Shown: piece after piece, positions 1 to 7,131 of the stretch
Layout: each line of letters starts with the position of its first letter
Position numbering within the stretch: position 1 is the first letter of the stretch
NCBI GenBank assembly: GCA_040403075.1
Contig: JBBALJ010000099.1
Coordinates: 1 to 10,831, forward strand
Source of the DNA: RGVD01 sp040403075
Lineage (GTDB): Bacteria > Bacteroidota > Bacteroidia > UKL13-3
Length of the DNA stretch: 10,831 nt
Direction of reading: 5' to 3'
Notes under the pieces: model-generated
Database searches by the model: none
The model's input: the letters and a program-made list of their open reading frames with translations, nothing else
What the model was told of the DNA's origin: nothing
Position numbers and translations under genes: made by a program

Positions 1-882
1 TATCCAAGTATCAAAGATTTGGCTGAAGCTCCTTTGGACGATGTAATGAAGCTGTGGCAAGGTTTAGGTTACTATAGCCGTGCCCGTAATATGCATCATA
101 CTGCCAATCTCATTTATGAGAAATATGGAAATTCATTTCCAACAAGCTATGATGAAATGATTGCACTGAAAGGTATTGGACCTTATACAGCCTCTGCTGT
201 GGCTAGTTTTGCATTCAATCTGCCTTATTCCGTTTTGGATGGCAATGTTAATAGAGTGCTTTCAAGACTTTTTCTTATTGATGAGCCTATCAATTCTAGT
301 AAAGGAAAAAAAATATTTGAAAGCCTTTCAACAGAATTTTTAGATACAAATCAACCTGCATTGCACAACCAAGCCATTATGGAATTGGGTGCTTTGGTCT
401 GTTTACCTCAAAATCCTAAATGTGCCGAGTGTCCATTAAATACATTTTGCGAAGCTTTTAAGAAAAACGTAGCGCCCGAATACCCTAAGAAAATAAAGAA
501 ACAAAAGCCCCGCGATCGCTTTTTTAACTATCTTTTTATTAAACATAAAAATCAAACTTACCTAAAACAAAGGTTTGAGAAAGATATTTGGCAGCATTTG
601 TTTGAATTTCCTTTAATTGAAACCAGCCAGAAGGAAAGTTTGGAAGAAATGTTACCACAATTGAAAACGATTTTAAGTACTGATAATATCAAGCGTATTT
701 CATGCACTTATGAAAGCAAGCATCAGCTTACGCATCAAACCATTTGGGCGGATTTTTGGGAACTAGAAATGAGCACAATCAAGCCTCAAAAAGAATGGGT
801 TAAAGTAGATTTACATGAAATTAAAAACTACGCAGTACCAAGATTACTTGAAAAATTTCTGATAAAGCATAACTTGCAATAA
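1..882 (+). CDS. mutY: A/G-specific adenine DNA glycosylase MutY (5' end missing)
   Basis: Base-excision repair enzyme that removes adenine mispaired with 8-oxoguanine. The reading frame is open from base 1, so the TTG at 19 is not the start; 293 residues are visible. By comparison with E. coli MutY about 55-60 N-terminal residues lie upstream of the window, including the catalytic Glu of the LSEVMLQQTQ segment. Visible in order: the GLGYYSRARN segment (fragment residues ~22-31); a helix-hairpin-helix LKGIGPYTA (~56-64); the catalytic Asp in VLDGNVNRVL (Asp80 of the fragment); a complete 4Fe-4S ligand set C-x6-C-x2-C-x5-C (Cys134, 141, 144, 150); and a C-terminal NUDIX-like 8-oxoG recognition domain from about 170 onward. 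ssb follows after 24 bases, which fits one operon. The identification is firm. Only the left edge is incomplete. Confidence 0.96.
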   Translation, partial: YPSIKDLAEAPLDDVMKLWQGLGYYSRARNMHHTANLIYEKYGNSFPTSYDEMIALKGIGPYTASAVASFAFNLPYSVLDGNVNRVLSRLFLIDEPINSSKGKKIFESLSTEFLDTNQPALHNQAIMELGALVCLPQNPKCAECPLNTFCEAFKKNVAPEYPKKIKKQKPRDRFFNYLFIKHKNQTYLKQRFEKDIWQHLFEFPLIETSQKESLEEMLPQLKTILSTDNIKRISCTYESKHQLTHQTIWADFWELEMSTIKPQKEWVKVDLHEIKNYAVPRLLEKFLIKHNLQ

Positions 883-906
883 GTTTAAAAGTATAAAAGC
901 ATAGTT

Positions 907-1350
907 ATGTCGTTAAACAAAGTAATGTTGATAGGCAATTTAGGCCAAGATCCAGAAGTAAGATATTTGGATAACCAAAAAGTGGTAGCAACCTTTACAC
1001 TTGCCACTTCAGAAAGGTATACCGATCGCAATGGAGAGAAAGTTACCGAAACCGAATGGCACCGAATAGAAACATGGGATAGTTTGGCTAAGATAGTCGA
1101 GAAATACTGCAAAAAAGGCAAGCAGATTTATGTGGAAGGTCGCATAAAAACAGAAACTTGGAAAGATAAAGAAGGTGTTGAAAAAACAGGTAAAAAAATT
1201 AGAGCAACAAGTATCACTTTATTGGGTGAAACACCAAGAAATACTGATGCTGGGCATAATCAAGCATCTCAAAATACTAACCCAGTTACTCAATCAGTTC
1301 AAACCCCTATTCAAGAACCTAATAACCAATCAGACGATTTACCTTTTTAA
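907..1350 (+). CDS. ssb: Single-stranded DNA-binding protein
   Basis: Binds and protects single-stranded DNA in replication, repair and recombination, and recruits partners through its C-terminal tip. The 147-aa length is normal for a bacterial SSB. The start is typical (MSLNKVMLIGNLGQDPEVRY), followed by the OB-fold through about residue 106, including the EWHRIETWDSLAKI segment and the GKQIYVEGRIKTETWKD strands. A Gln/Asn/Thr-rich flexible linker (about 110-140) leads to the acidic tip DDLPF, the protein-interaction motif. It sits 24 bases after mutY and 34 bases before gldE on the same strand, a gene order common in Bacteroidota. No terminator is visible between the three genes, so co-transcription is likely. 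Confidence 0.96.
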   Translation: MSLNKVMLIGNLGQDPEVRYLDNQKVVATFTLATSERYTDRNGEKVTETEWHRIETWDSLAKIVEKYCKKGKQIYVEGRIKTETWKDKEGVEKTGKKIRATSITLLGETPRNTDAGHNQASQNTNPVTQSVQTPIQEPNNQSDDLPF

Positions 1351-1384
1351 TAGTCGGCAAAATATAAAAATTTAAAAACCATAG

Positions 1385-2722
1385 ATGGAACCTCCGCTTA
1401 ATCCCTACTTTCAATTATTATCCATTTTTAACGAGTCATTGTCGTCAGCAGACATGCCAACCATTTTGTTTTGTTTGCTAAGTACTGTTTTTTTTATTGG
1501 CTCTGCAGGTTTGTTTTCTGGTTCTGAAAATGCTTTGTTCTCGCTAAGTAAATTACAAATTGAAGAGCTAACTGAAACAGAAACCAAAACCGCAAAATCG
1601 CTCAAATTTTTGCTAAATAACCCAAAAAGTTTATTAGCCACGATTTTGGTAGCCAATACCTTTGTGACGGTTTGCACAGTAATGGTTTCAACCATTTTGT
1701 TTCATACTGTTTTCGACTTTGAAGCCAATCCAATTTTTGGTTTTGTTTTCGAGGTAGTGCTTGTTACTTTTTTAATTGTGTTGATAGGGGAGGTTATACC
1801 CAAAATTTATTCGGTGCAAAACAATGTGAAGGTGTCTGGATTTGTTGCTATTCCTATGTATAGCATCTATAAGTTTTTGAAGCCCTTAATTTATGTTTTG
1901 ATACATTCTACTTCCATAATAGATAAGCGCGTTACCAAACGAGGACATATTTTATCAATGGATGAATTGAGTCATGCTATTGATATTACAAGCGAGAAAG
2001 ATGCGCCCAAACAAGAGAAAAATATTTTAAAAAGCATTGTTAATTTTGGTAATACCTCAGTAACACAAATAATGAGGCAAAGGCCTGATATCATTGCGGT
2101 GAATGCCAATACAAGCTTTACAGATTTGATGCAAATTATCAATGAGTGGGGTTATTCAAGAATGCCTGTTTATGAAGGCTCTTTAGACAATGTAACGGGT
2201 GTGCTATCCACCAAAGATTTATTGCCACACCTTGATAAACCTGAAGATTTTAATTGGAAAACACTTTTGCGTAAACCCTTTTTTGTACCTGAAAGCAAAA
2301 TGATTGACGATTTGCTTAAAGACTTTCAAAACAAGCGTGTTCATTTGGCTTTGGTGGCAGATGAGTTTGGCGGTATTAGTGGATTAGTGACCATGGAAGA
2401 TGTGCTGGAAGAGGTATTTGGTGAGATAAATGATGAATATGACGAGGAGGAAAACGATTACCAACGCATAGACAAAAACAACTATATGTTTGAAGCTAAA
2501 GTGAGCATTAAAGATATGTGCCGTTATATGGAGATAGAGGAAGAAGTGTTTGAAGATGTGAGGAAAGAAGCCGAAACCTTGGGTGGAATGTTACTTGAAC
2601 TTAATGGTAATCTACCTTACCGAGGACAAACCATAAAATATGATGTTTATAGTTTCAAAATTGAGGCGGTTGACAAAAGGAAAATAAAAAGGGTGAAAGT
2701 GAGTATTGCTGAAAACTTGTAA
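1385..2722 (+). CDS. gldE: GldE, CNNM/CorC-type membrane protein associated with gliding motility
   Basis: 445-aa integral membrane protein of the DUF21/CNNM-CBS-CorC family. The N-terminal DUF21 part (about 20-190) has several hydrophobic segments, including one ending in GLFSGSENALFSLS, and the conserved LIGEVIPKIY. Two CBS domains follow (about 229-285, with IMRQRPDIIAV and GYSRMPVYEG; about 295-350, with HLALVADEFGGISGLVTMEDVLEEVFGEI). A C-terminal CorC/HlyC domain covers about 366-443. Generic relatives are annotated as hemolysin or CorC-like Mg/Co efflux proteins. The position after mutY-ssb in a Bacteroidota background points to GldE, known in Flavobacterium johnsoniae as the gene immediately upstream of gldD. 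Here the stop codon lies 2 bases from the stop of a converging minus-strand gene, and gldD is displaced by about 2 kb. No terminator is visible after it, so read-through would be antisense to that neighbour. Confidence 0.9.
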   Translation: MEPPLNPYFQLLSIFNESLSSADMPTILFCLLSTVFFIGSAGLFSGSENALFSLSKLQIEELTETETKTAKSLKFLLNNPKSLLATILVANTFVTVCTVMVSTILFHTVFDFEANPIFGFVFEVVLVTFLIVLIGEVIPKIYSVQNNVKVSGFVAIPMYSIYKFLKPLIYVLIHSTSIIDKRVTKRGHILSMDELSHAIDITSEKDAPKQEKNILKSIVNFGNTSVTQIMRQRPDIIAVNANTSFTDLMQIINEWGYSRMPVYEGSLDNVTGVLSTKDLLPHLDKPEDFNWKTLLRKPFFVPESKMIDDLLKDFQNKRVHLALVADEFGGISGLVTMEDVLEEVFGEINDEYDEEENDYQRIDKNNYMFEAKVSIKDMCRYMEIEEEVFEDVRKEAETLGGMLLELNGNLPYRGQTIKYDVYSFKIEAVDKRKIKRVKVSIAENL

Positions 2723-2724
2723 GT

Positions 2725-3834
2725 TTATAATTCAGAAGAACTAAACCTTAGAAAGTAATTTTTTTCTTTTATCTGAAAGAGAATTTTACCTTCCTCATCA
2801 AAGAAGGGTACACGCTCAATATTATCTAAAGAAAATTGTCTAATTTCTTTTTCAGTTTGTAAGATATATTTCCCGTTTTCTATTAAGTATGAAGAATAAT
2901 AGAAAGTATTGTTTTTACGATAAATTACTTTCATTTGCCTATCCTGCTGAATAAAGTCACACAGTGAAAATTTTATATCAAATATCCCTCCATGCGCAAT
3001 ATTATCAAAACTAGTTATTGGGAAGTTGTTTATTTCTAATTTGTATTCCTTGTGATTATTTATGTCGATTATAGCATCACCCATATAAAAAGCGATTTTA
3101 TCTCCTTTTACAAAAAAGTCCATAAGATTATATTCTATTTTATTTTTAATATGAAAACTTGGTAATTCTGTTTCAATAAGTTTACTGAACTTTAGTCTTC
3201 CATTTTTTTCTATCCAATTTCCTAAAAAATACTTTTTGCTTACTTCAGGGGTTTGATTGGCCAATGTGAATACAAATCCGTTTTCTATGCAATAAAAATT
3301 GGCAAAATTTAGAATGTAATAATCAGGGTTTATGAAAGGATCATCAATCGGATAAATATTTTCTATAGTATCATTTCCTAATTTAATTACACTAAAAAAA
3401 CCTTCCATAATAAAATCTTCTTTAGGATTTCCTTTAGGATTTAATCTTGCGCAAAGGCCACTTACGATGGTATATATATTGTTTTTATCATCAACAAAGT
3501 ACTTTTCGGTTTTACATAGTGGAGTGTAAATTTGATTTATTTGATATGCCTTTTTTGATAAGTTGTAGGATTTGCCATTGTCATTGAAGTAACTATCAAA
3601 AATTAGTTTTTCATATTTTTGATTAAATTGAAAACTAATTGTTGGGGTAATTGAATTGTCACGAAATTGATAAATTTTGTTGCTAATTGGTTCTTTATAG
3701 GTCTGACAAGATTTTTTATAATCAATTGTAATTATGTTTTGCGGTAGATTGTTGCTAAAATAAATTGTATCAGCTGCCTTTAAGTTGGACAAACTTAAGA
3801 TTATCAAATTTATTGTAAGGAATATTATTTTCAT
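2725..3834 (-). CDS. Secreted protein of unknown function, probably beta-rich (possible propeller)
   Basis: 369 aa, not recognised as a named family. A Sec signal peptide is clear: MKIIF..., a hydrophobic core rich in Leu/Ile/Ser, and probable cleavage near residue 20-21 at the LKA-A junction. There is no lipobox Cys, so it should be periplasmic or exported. The mature part alternates short hydrophobic/aromatic strands with Asn/Asp/Gly turns (for example YFVDDKNNIYTIVSG, NGKYILQTEKEIRQFS, DEEGKILFQIKEKNYFLRF). That resembles the secreted beta-propeller proteins of Bacteroidota, but this fold call is inference. Five cysteines are scattered through the mature chain. It lies 70 bases downstream of the small four-Cys secreted peptide on the same strand, with a perfect hairpin between them, and converges on gldE with a 2-base gap. 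The DNA is markedly more AT-rich than gldE or pckA, suggesting acquisition. Confidence 0.8.
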   Translation of the reverse strand: MKIIFLTINLIILSLSNLKAADTIYFSNNLPQNIITIDYKKSCQTYKEPISNKIYQFRDNSITPTISFQFNQKYEKLIFDSYFNDNGKSYNLSKKAYQINQIYTPLCKTEKYFVDDKNNIYTIVSGLCARLNPKGNPKEDFIMEGFFSVIKLGNDTIENIYPIDDPFINPDYYILNFANFYCIENGFVFTLANQTPEVSKKYFLGNWIEKNGRLKFSKLIETELPSFHIKNKIEYNLMDFFVKGDKIAFYMGDAIIDINNHKEYKLEINNFPITSFDNIAHGGIFDIKFSLCDFIQQDRQMKVIYRKNNTFYYSSYLIENGKYILQTEKEIRQFSLDNIERVPFFDEEGKILFQIKEKNYFLRFSSSEL

Positions 3835-3858
3835 ATTGAATATTAAAGATTAATAATA

Positions 3859-3884
3859 CCTGCTCTATTTAAAAATAGAGCAGG
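3859..3884 (-). terminator. Perfect 12-bp hairpin between the two minus-strand genes
   Basis: CCTGCTCTATTT (3859-3870) pairs completely with AAATAGAGCAGG (3873-3884), leaving a 2-base centre, or 11 pairs with a 4-base loop. It lies after the stop of the 103-aa peptide gene (3905) and before the start of the 369-aa gene (3834). On the minus strand it is followed by TATTATTAATC, a poor U-tract. It is therefore more likely a partial terminator, attenuator or mRNA 3'-end stabiliser than a full stop. It could make the peptide transcript more abundant than the downstream gene, which is inference. Confidence 0.6.
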
Positions 3885-3904
3885 CGTTAATTTTAGTTTA
3901 AGTA

Positions 3905-4216
3905 TTATCTTTGGGCATCATCAAATTCATGTTCTGATTCTGCTAAGTCACCCGTAATATTCTCTTTTTGAGCCGCAGGTGAACAGGTTGCCCACAATCC
4001 TCCACCTCCTGTATTAATCCATAATGAGTTTCCATCACGAATACAGCATACATACATAATTGAACCAGAACAGTATAGTGTTCCTGATGTGGAAGTCATT
4101 GGATCTCCTCTCCAAACAATTGTTGGATTACCAGCATAGGTAATTGAAGCGTTTGATTTTTTTGTAATTGCTAAAAATAGGACTAACAGAAGTCCTAATA
4201 ATAAAAATCGTTTCAT
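3905..4216 (-). CDS. Small secreted four-cysteine protein, unknown function
   Basis: 103 aa, family not recognised. An N-terminal signal peptide (MKRFLLLGLLLVLFLAITKK) ends near SNA-SI, with likely cleavage around residue 23. The mature chain of about 80 residues has Cys49, Cys57, Cys58 and Cys78, a Gly-rich stretch GGGGLW (70-75) and an acidic tail (LAESEHEFDDAQR). Four cysteines in a short secreted protein suggest two disulfides in the periplasm or outside the cell. Small exported peptides encoded beside a larger exported protein are common in Bacteroidota (NVEALA-type peptides near propeller proteins are one example), but I see no NVEALA signature here. It heads a minus-strand pair with the 369-aa gene and is divergent from a 74-aa DNA-binding protein that may control it. 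The AAATC... leader shows no clear Shine-Dalgarno sequence, as is usual in this phylum. Confidence 0.8.
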   Translation of the reverse strand: MKRFLLLGLLLVLFLAITKKSNASITYAGNPTIVWRGDPMTSTSGTLYCSGSIMYVCCIRDGNSLWINTGGGGLWATCSPAAQKENITGDLAESEHEFDDAQR

Positions 4217-4327
4217 AAAATTAAGTTTAATTTGAATGCCTACTCTAAAAAGTTTTCGGCTACCCTTTATTTATAGATTTAGCTAAATTTCTACAGTACA
4301 AATTTTTTTAATTTAATTTTTATATTC

Positions 4328-4367
4328 AAGGCATAATTTGCCTTTTTTAGGCATTAGTTGCTTTTTT
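4328..4367. promoter_or_regulatory. Candidate operator: palindrome plus tandem repeat upstream of the Xre-type gene
   Basis: In the 198-base divergent region, AAGGCA (4328-4333) and TGCCTT (4339-4344) form an inverted repeat with a 5-base AT spacer. The stretch GGCATAATTTGCCTTTTTT (4330-4348) is repeated imperfectly as GGCATTAGTTGCTTTTTT (4350-4367), a 20-base period equal to about two helical turns on one DNA face. It ends 47 bases before the start of the DNA-binding protein gene. The symmetry, spacing and position fit a binding site for that protein, giving autoregulation and control of the divergent secreted genes. That role is inferred from layout only. Confidence 0.45.
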
Positions 4368-4414
4368 GGGATTTTATTCGTTGTTATTTTATTTTAGAGG
4401 CAAAATCTTAATTT

Positions 4415-4639
4415 ATGATAACTGGCTCAAAATTAAAACTAGTGAGACAATTAAAAAAAGTAAGCACAAAATCGATAGCTTATGAATTAAACATTGATAT
4501 TAGTACTTATCTTAGAATTGAAAGAGATGAAATAAAACTAACTGAAGAACGCACAGAAATTATATTAAAAACACTTGGAGTTACTAGAGATTTTGTATTA
4601 CAATTGCATTCCTTAATAACAAATCAAAATAAGGATTGA
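4415..4639 (+). CDS. Small Xre-type helix-turn-helix DNA-binding protein
   Basis: 74 aa, made almost entirely of one HTH domain. Residues about 6-58 fit the Xre/Cro fold: GSKLKLVRQLKKVSTKSIAY (helices 1-2), then the recognition region ELNIDISTYLRIERDEIKLT and two more helices ending at LGVTRDFV. It has no sensor domain, so it is probably a simple repressor or a subunit that needs a partner. Most of its Arg codons are AGA, unlike pckA, in keeping with the AT-rich inserted region. It starts 198 bases from the divergent 103-aa peptide gene, next to a repeat that may be its operator, and ends 60 bases before gldD with no terminator visible. Its promoter may therefore also drive gldD. Confidence is high for the fold and low for any specific target. 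Confidence 0.82.
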   Translation: MITGSKLKLVRQLKKVSTKSIAYELNIDISTYLRIERDEIKLTEERTEIILKTLGVTRDFVLQLHSLITNQNKD

Positions 4640-4682
4640 TTGGATTTATAATATTAGTTAATCTTGATTTTTATCGTTCATT

Positions 4683-4690
4683 TAATTTTG
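4683..4690 (+). promoter_or_regulatory. Possible -7 box for gldD (TAATTTTG)
   Basis: Matches the Bacteroidota housekeeping -7 consensus TAnnTTTG. It lies only 9 bases before the gldD ATG, so a transcript from it would be nearly leaderless, and no TTTG lies at the proper -33 distance. It is reported because gldD has been cut off from gldE and may need its own promoter. Chance occurrence is quite possible in such AT-rich DNA. Confidence 0.2.
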
Positions 4691-4699
4691 AATTTTACT

Positions 4700-5299
4700 A
4701 TGTTCAATTCCAAAAAAAAAACAACCTTAAGCCTATTCTTTACATTTTTTTTAGCATTTTTTTTGCATTCTTGCAGCGATAAAACAAGCTATACACCTAA
4801 GCCAAGAGGCTTTCAGCGGATGGAGTTTCCTGCGAAGGTATATGAACGCTATTGGTTAAAAGATTGTCATTATGAGTTTGATTTGCCAGTGTATGCTAAA
4901 GTGGAACTCGATCCTAATTTTGCCACACACCAATGTTGGTATAATGTTCAGTTTCCACAGTTTAATGCAACTCTTCATTTAAGTTACTTACCTATCACTA
5001 ACAGAGAATCTTTGTTTAAGATGATTAACGACTCGCGTGAGATGGTATTTAAGCACGTGGTAAAAGCAGATGAAATCATCGAAAACTATATTTCTTCTCC
5101 CGATAAGCATGGCATTTTTTATAACCTACAAGGCAATACTGCCACCAATACCCAATTTTTTGTCACAGACAGTACCCATCATTTTTTAAGGGGTTCACTT
5201 TATTTTAATGCCCATACCAATAGCGATTCCTTGGCTCCTGCGCTTAGTTTTATTGATGCTGACGTGCAACGTTTGATTAGTGGATTGGTGTGGAAATAG
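4700..5299 (+). CDS. gldD: GldD, gliding motility lipoprotein
   Basis: Membrane lipoprotein required for gliding motility in Flavobacterium johnsoniae, where loss of it abolishes cell movement. I place the start at the ATG at 4700 (199 aa) rather than the in-frame TTG at 4664. The 4700 start yields a proper lipoprotein signal: KKK at residues 5-7, a Phe/Leu-rich core, and lipobox LHSC with the lipidated Cys at 25. The mature N-terminus SDKTSYTPKPRGFQRMEFP has the Pro-Lys-Pro-Arg-Gly segment typical of GldD, followed by the YWLKDCHYEFDLPVYAKV region. Length fits the family. It is the expected partner of gldE but is separated from it by an inserted three-gene module, so co-transcription with gldE is no longer evident. 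A likely terminator follows at 5346-5377. Confidence 0.88.
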   Translation: MFNSKKKTTLSLFFTFFLAFFLHSCSDKTSYTPKPRGFQRMEFPAKVYERYWLKDCHYEFDLPVYAKVELDPNFATHQCWYNVQFPQFNATLHLSYLPITNRESLFKMINDSREMVFKHVVKADEIIENYISSPDKHGIFYNLQGNTATNTQFFVTDSTHHFLRGSLYFNAHTNSDSLAPALSFIDADVQRLISGLVWK

Positions 5300-5345
5300 G
5301 TATTTTTACATTTTCTTAATTAATTGTATTCTAGTAGTTTGATAC

Positions 5346-5377
5346 ATTGAAAGCTCGTTTTTGTTTGAGCTTTTAAT
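5346..5377 (+). terminator. Likely rho-independent terminator after gldD
   Basis: ATTGAAAGCTC (5346-5356) pairs with GAGCTTTTAAT (5367-5377), 11 pairs with one G-T wobble around a 10-base T-rich loop, 46 bases after the gldD stop. The trailing T-run is interrupted by AA, so termination may be incomplete. Confidence 0.55.
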
Positions 5378-5429
5378 TTGATATTTATCACTTTTAATTT
5401 GCATCACTTTTATAACTTGCAGATAAAAT

Positions 5430-5437
5430 TAAATTTG
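5430..5437 (+). promoter_or_regulatory. Probable -7 promoter box of pckA (TAAATTTG)
   Basis: Exact match to the Bacteroidota TAnnTTTG element, 29 bases upstream of the pckA ATG at 5467, giving a leader of roughly 20-25 bases. No TTTG is present at the expected -33 spacing; the nearest, at 5398-5401, is too far away. The call therefore rests on the -7 box and position. Confidence 0.45.
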
Positions 5438-5466
5438 CCTACACATTAAATTGTAAATAATTGACT

Positions 5467-7062
5467 ATGACAAATAAAACTATTGTTGAAAACATTTTAA
5501 AAAGCGCATCCTCTGCTCATCAAAATCTTACACCAGCAGAATTGGTAAGTCACGCTATTATTAATGGCGAAGGTAAGTTAACAGATACCGGAGCTTTAAT
5601 GGCTGACACAGGTGAATTTACTGGTCGCTCGCCAAAAGACAAATTTTGTGTGGTAGATAGTAAAACTGAAAATACAGTTTGGTGGGGTGATGTCAACAAT
5701 CGTTTCGAGAGCGATAAGTTCGAGAAATTGATGAACAAAGTAATTGCACATTATGCAGGTAAAAAAGTGTATATGCGTAATGCTTATGCATGCGCTGACC
5801 CTCGCTACAGATTAAATGTAACAGTGGTTAACGAAACTGCATACCACAATTTATTTTGCAACAACTTGTTCCTTCGTCCTGAAGCTAGCGAATTAGCTAA
5901 CTTCGAAACAGAATGGTTGATTTTAAATGCACCTAGTTTCAAAGCAGTAGCAGCTGAAGATGGAACCCGTCAACACAATTTCTCAATCATTGATTTTTCA
6001 AGAAAAATCATTTTAGTAGGTGGTAGCGGATACACAGGCGAAATGAAAAAAGGAATTTTCACTGTGTTAAACTATGTTTTACCTCAAGAGCGTAATACAT
6101 TGTCAATGCACTGCTCTGCAAACATTGGTAAAAATGGCGATACTGCTGTTTTCTTTGGTTTGTCAGGAACAGGAAAAACAACTTTAAGTGCTGATCCAGA
6201 TCGTAAATTAATTGGTGATGATGAGCATGGTTGGGCTGAGGATTCGGTATTCAATTTTGAAGGTGGTTGCTACGCTAAATGTGTTGATTTAACAAAAGAA
6301 AAAGAGCCTCAAATTTTTGATGCCATTCGTTTTGGTTCATTGGTTGAAAACACTCGTTTCATCCCTGGAACTTCAACCGTTGATTATGCAAACATATCAG
6401 TAACTGAAAATACACGTGCTGCTTATCCAATCGATTTGATTGATAATATCGCAGTACCATCAGTAGGAAAAACTCCTGAAAACATTTTCTTCTTAACAGC
6501 AGATGCATTCGGTGTATTACCTCCAATATCTAAATTAAATGTAGGTCAAGCTATGTACAGTTTCATTAGCGGTTACACTGCTAAGGTTGCTGGAACAGAA
6601 GCTGGAGTTACTGAGCCATCGGCTACTTTCTCTGCTTGTTTTGGTAAAGCATTTTTACCTTTACATCCAGGTAAATACGCTGAATTATTAGGTAAAAAAT
6701 TAAAAGAAAATCCTAATGTAAACGTTTGGTTGATTAACACAGGCTGGAGCGGTGGTGCTTACGGAACTGGTTCACGTATGAAATTATCTTTCACGCGTGC
6801 GATGATTACCGCAGCATTAAATGGTGAATTAAACAATGTAACTTTTGAGCAACACCCAGTATTTGGATACCAAATGCCTACTGCTTGCCCTAATGTGCCA
6901 GTAGAAATCTTAAACCCACGTAATACTTGGGCTGACAAAGATGCATATGATGCACAAGCAAATAAATTAGCAGGTATGTTTGTTAAAAACTTCGAACAAT
7001 ATGCTAGTGGTGTAAGCCAAGAAATTTTGGATGCAGCTCCAAAAGTTTCACAACACAGCTAA
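5467..7062 (+). CDS. pckA: Phosphoenolpyruvate carboxykinase (ATP)
   Basis: Cytoplasmic gluconeogenic enzyme converting oxaloacetate plus ATP to PEP, CO2 and ADP. The ATG at 5467 gives 531 aa, normal for the ATP-dependent family; an in-frame TTG two codons earlier is less likely as start. Signatures in order: TGRSPKDKF (52-60) with the substrate-binding Arg54; GEMKKGIFTVLNY with the metal-binding Lys; MHCSANIG with the metal-binding His; P-loop GLSGTGKTTLS (231-241); kinase-2/metal motif LIGDDEHGW; FEGGCYAKC; and ENTRAAYP with the conserved Arg. The P-loop and these motifs mark the ATP form, not the GTP form. Codon use is rich in CGT, AAC and GGT, as expected of a highly expressed gene, unlike the AT-rich module upstream. 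It is a single-gene unit with its own promoter box and a strong terminator. Confidence 0.97.
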   Translation: MTNKTIVENILKSASSAHQNLTPAELVSHAIINGEGKLTDTGALMADTGEFTGRSPKDKFCVVDSKTENTVWWGDVNNRFESDKFEKLMNKVIAHYAGKKVYMRNAYACADPRYRLNVTVVNETAYHNLFCNNLFLRPEASELANFETEWLILNAPSFKAVAAEDGTRQHNFSIIDFSRKIILVGGSGYTGEMKKGIFTVLNYVLPQERNTLSMHCSANIGKNGDTAVFFGLSGTGKTTLSADPDRKLIGDDEHGWAEDSVFNFEGGCYAKCVDLTKEKEPQIFDAIRFGSLVENTRFIPGTSTVDYANISVTENTRAAYPIDLIDNIAVPSVGKTPENIFFLTADAFGVLPPISKLNVGQAMYSFISGYTAKVAGTEAGVTEPSATFSACFGKAFLPLHPGKYAELLGKKLKENPNVNVWLINTGWSGGAYGTGSRMKLSFTRAMITAALNGELNNVTFEQHPVFGYQMPTACPNVPVEILNPRNTWADKDAYDAQANKLAGMFVKNFEQYASGVSQEILDAAPKVSQHS

Positions 7063-7086
7063 GAATTATTTTTAAATTATAAACAG

Positions 7087-7112
7087 AAAAGCGACTCGAA
7101 AGGGTCGCTTTT
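7087..7112 (+). terminator. Strong rho-independent terminator of pckA
   Basis: AAAAGCGACTC (7087-7097), GAAA tetraloop (7098-7101), GGGTCGCTTTT (7102-7112), then more T to 7115. There are eleven pairs with one G-T wobble. The GNRA loop closed by C-G is especially stable. It is 24 bases after the pckA stop and closely matches the hairpin at 7456-7489. Confidence 0.88.
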
Positions 7113-7131
7113 TTTAGTTTCATTAAATATT

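Noticed and set aside
1175..1375. 66-codon plus-strand frame overlapping the 3' half of ssb
   Set aside because: Out-of-frame shadow of ssb; the ssb frame carries the OB-fold and DDLPF tip.
4330..4367. CRISPR-like reading of the tandem repeat
   Set aside because: Only two imperfect copies with no spacer between them and no cas gene; an operator is the better explanation.
4664..4699. Upstream TTG start for gldD
   Set aside because: Adds 12 hydrophobic residues before the Lys-rich n-region and spoils the lipoprotein signal; ATG 4700 is better.
5461..5466. TTG start for pckA two codons before the ATG
   Set aside because: No ribosome-binding evidence favours it, and the ATG at 5467 gives a normal length.
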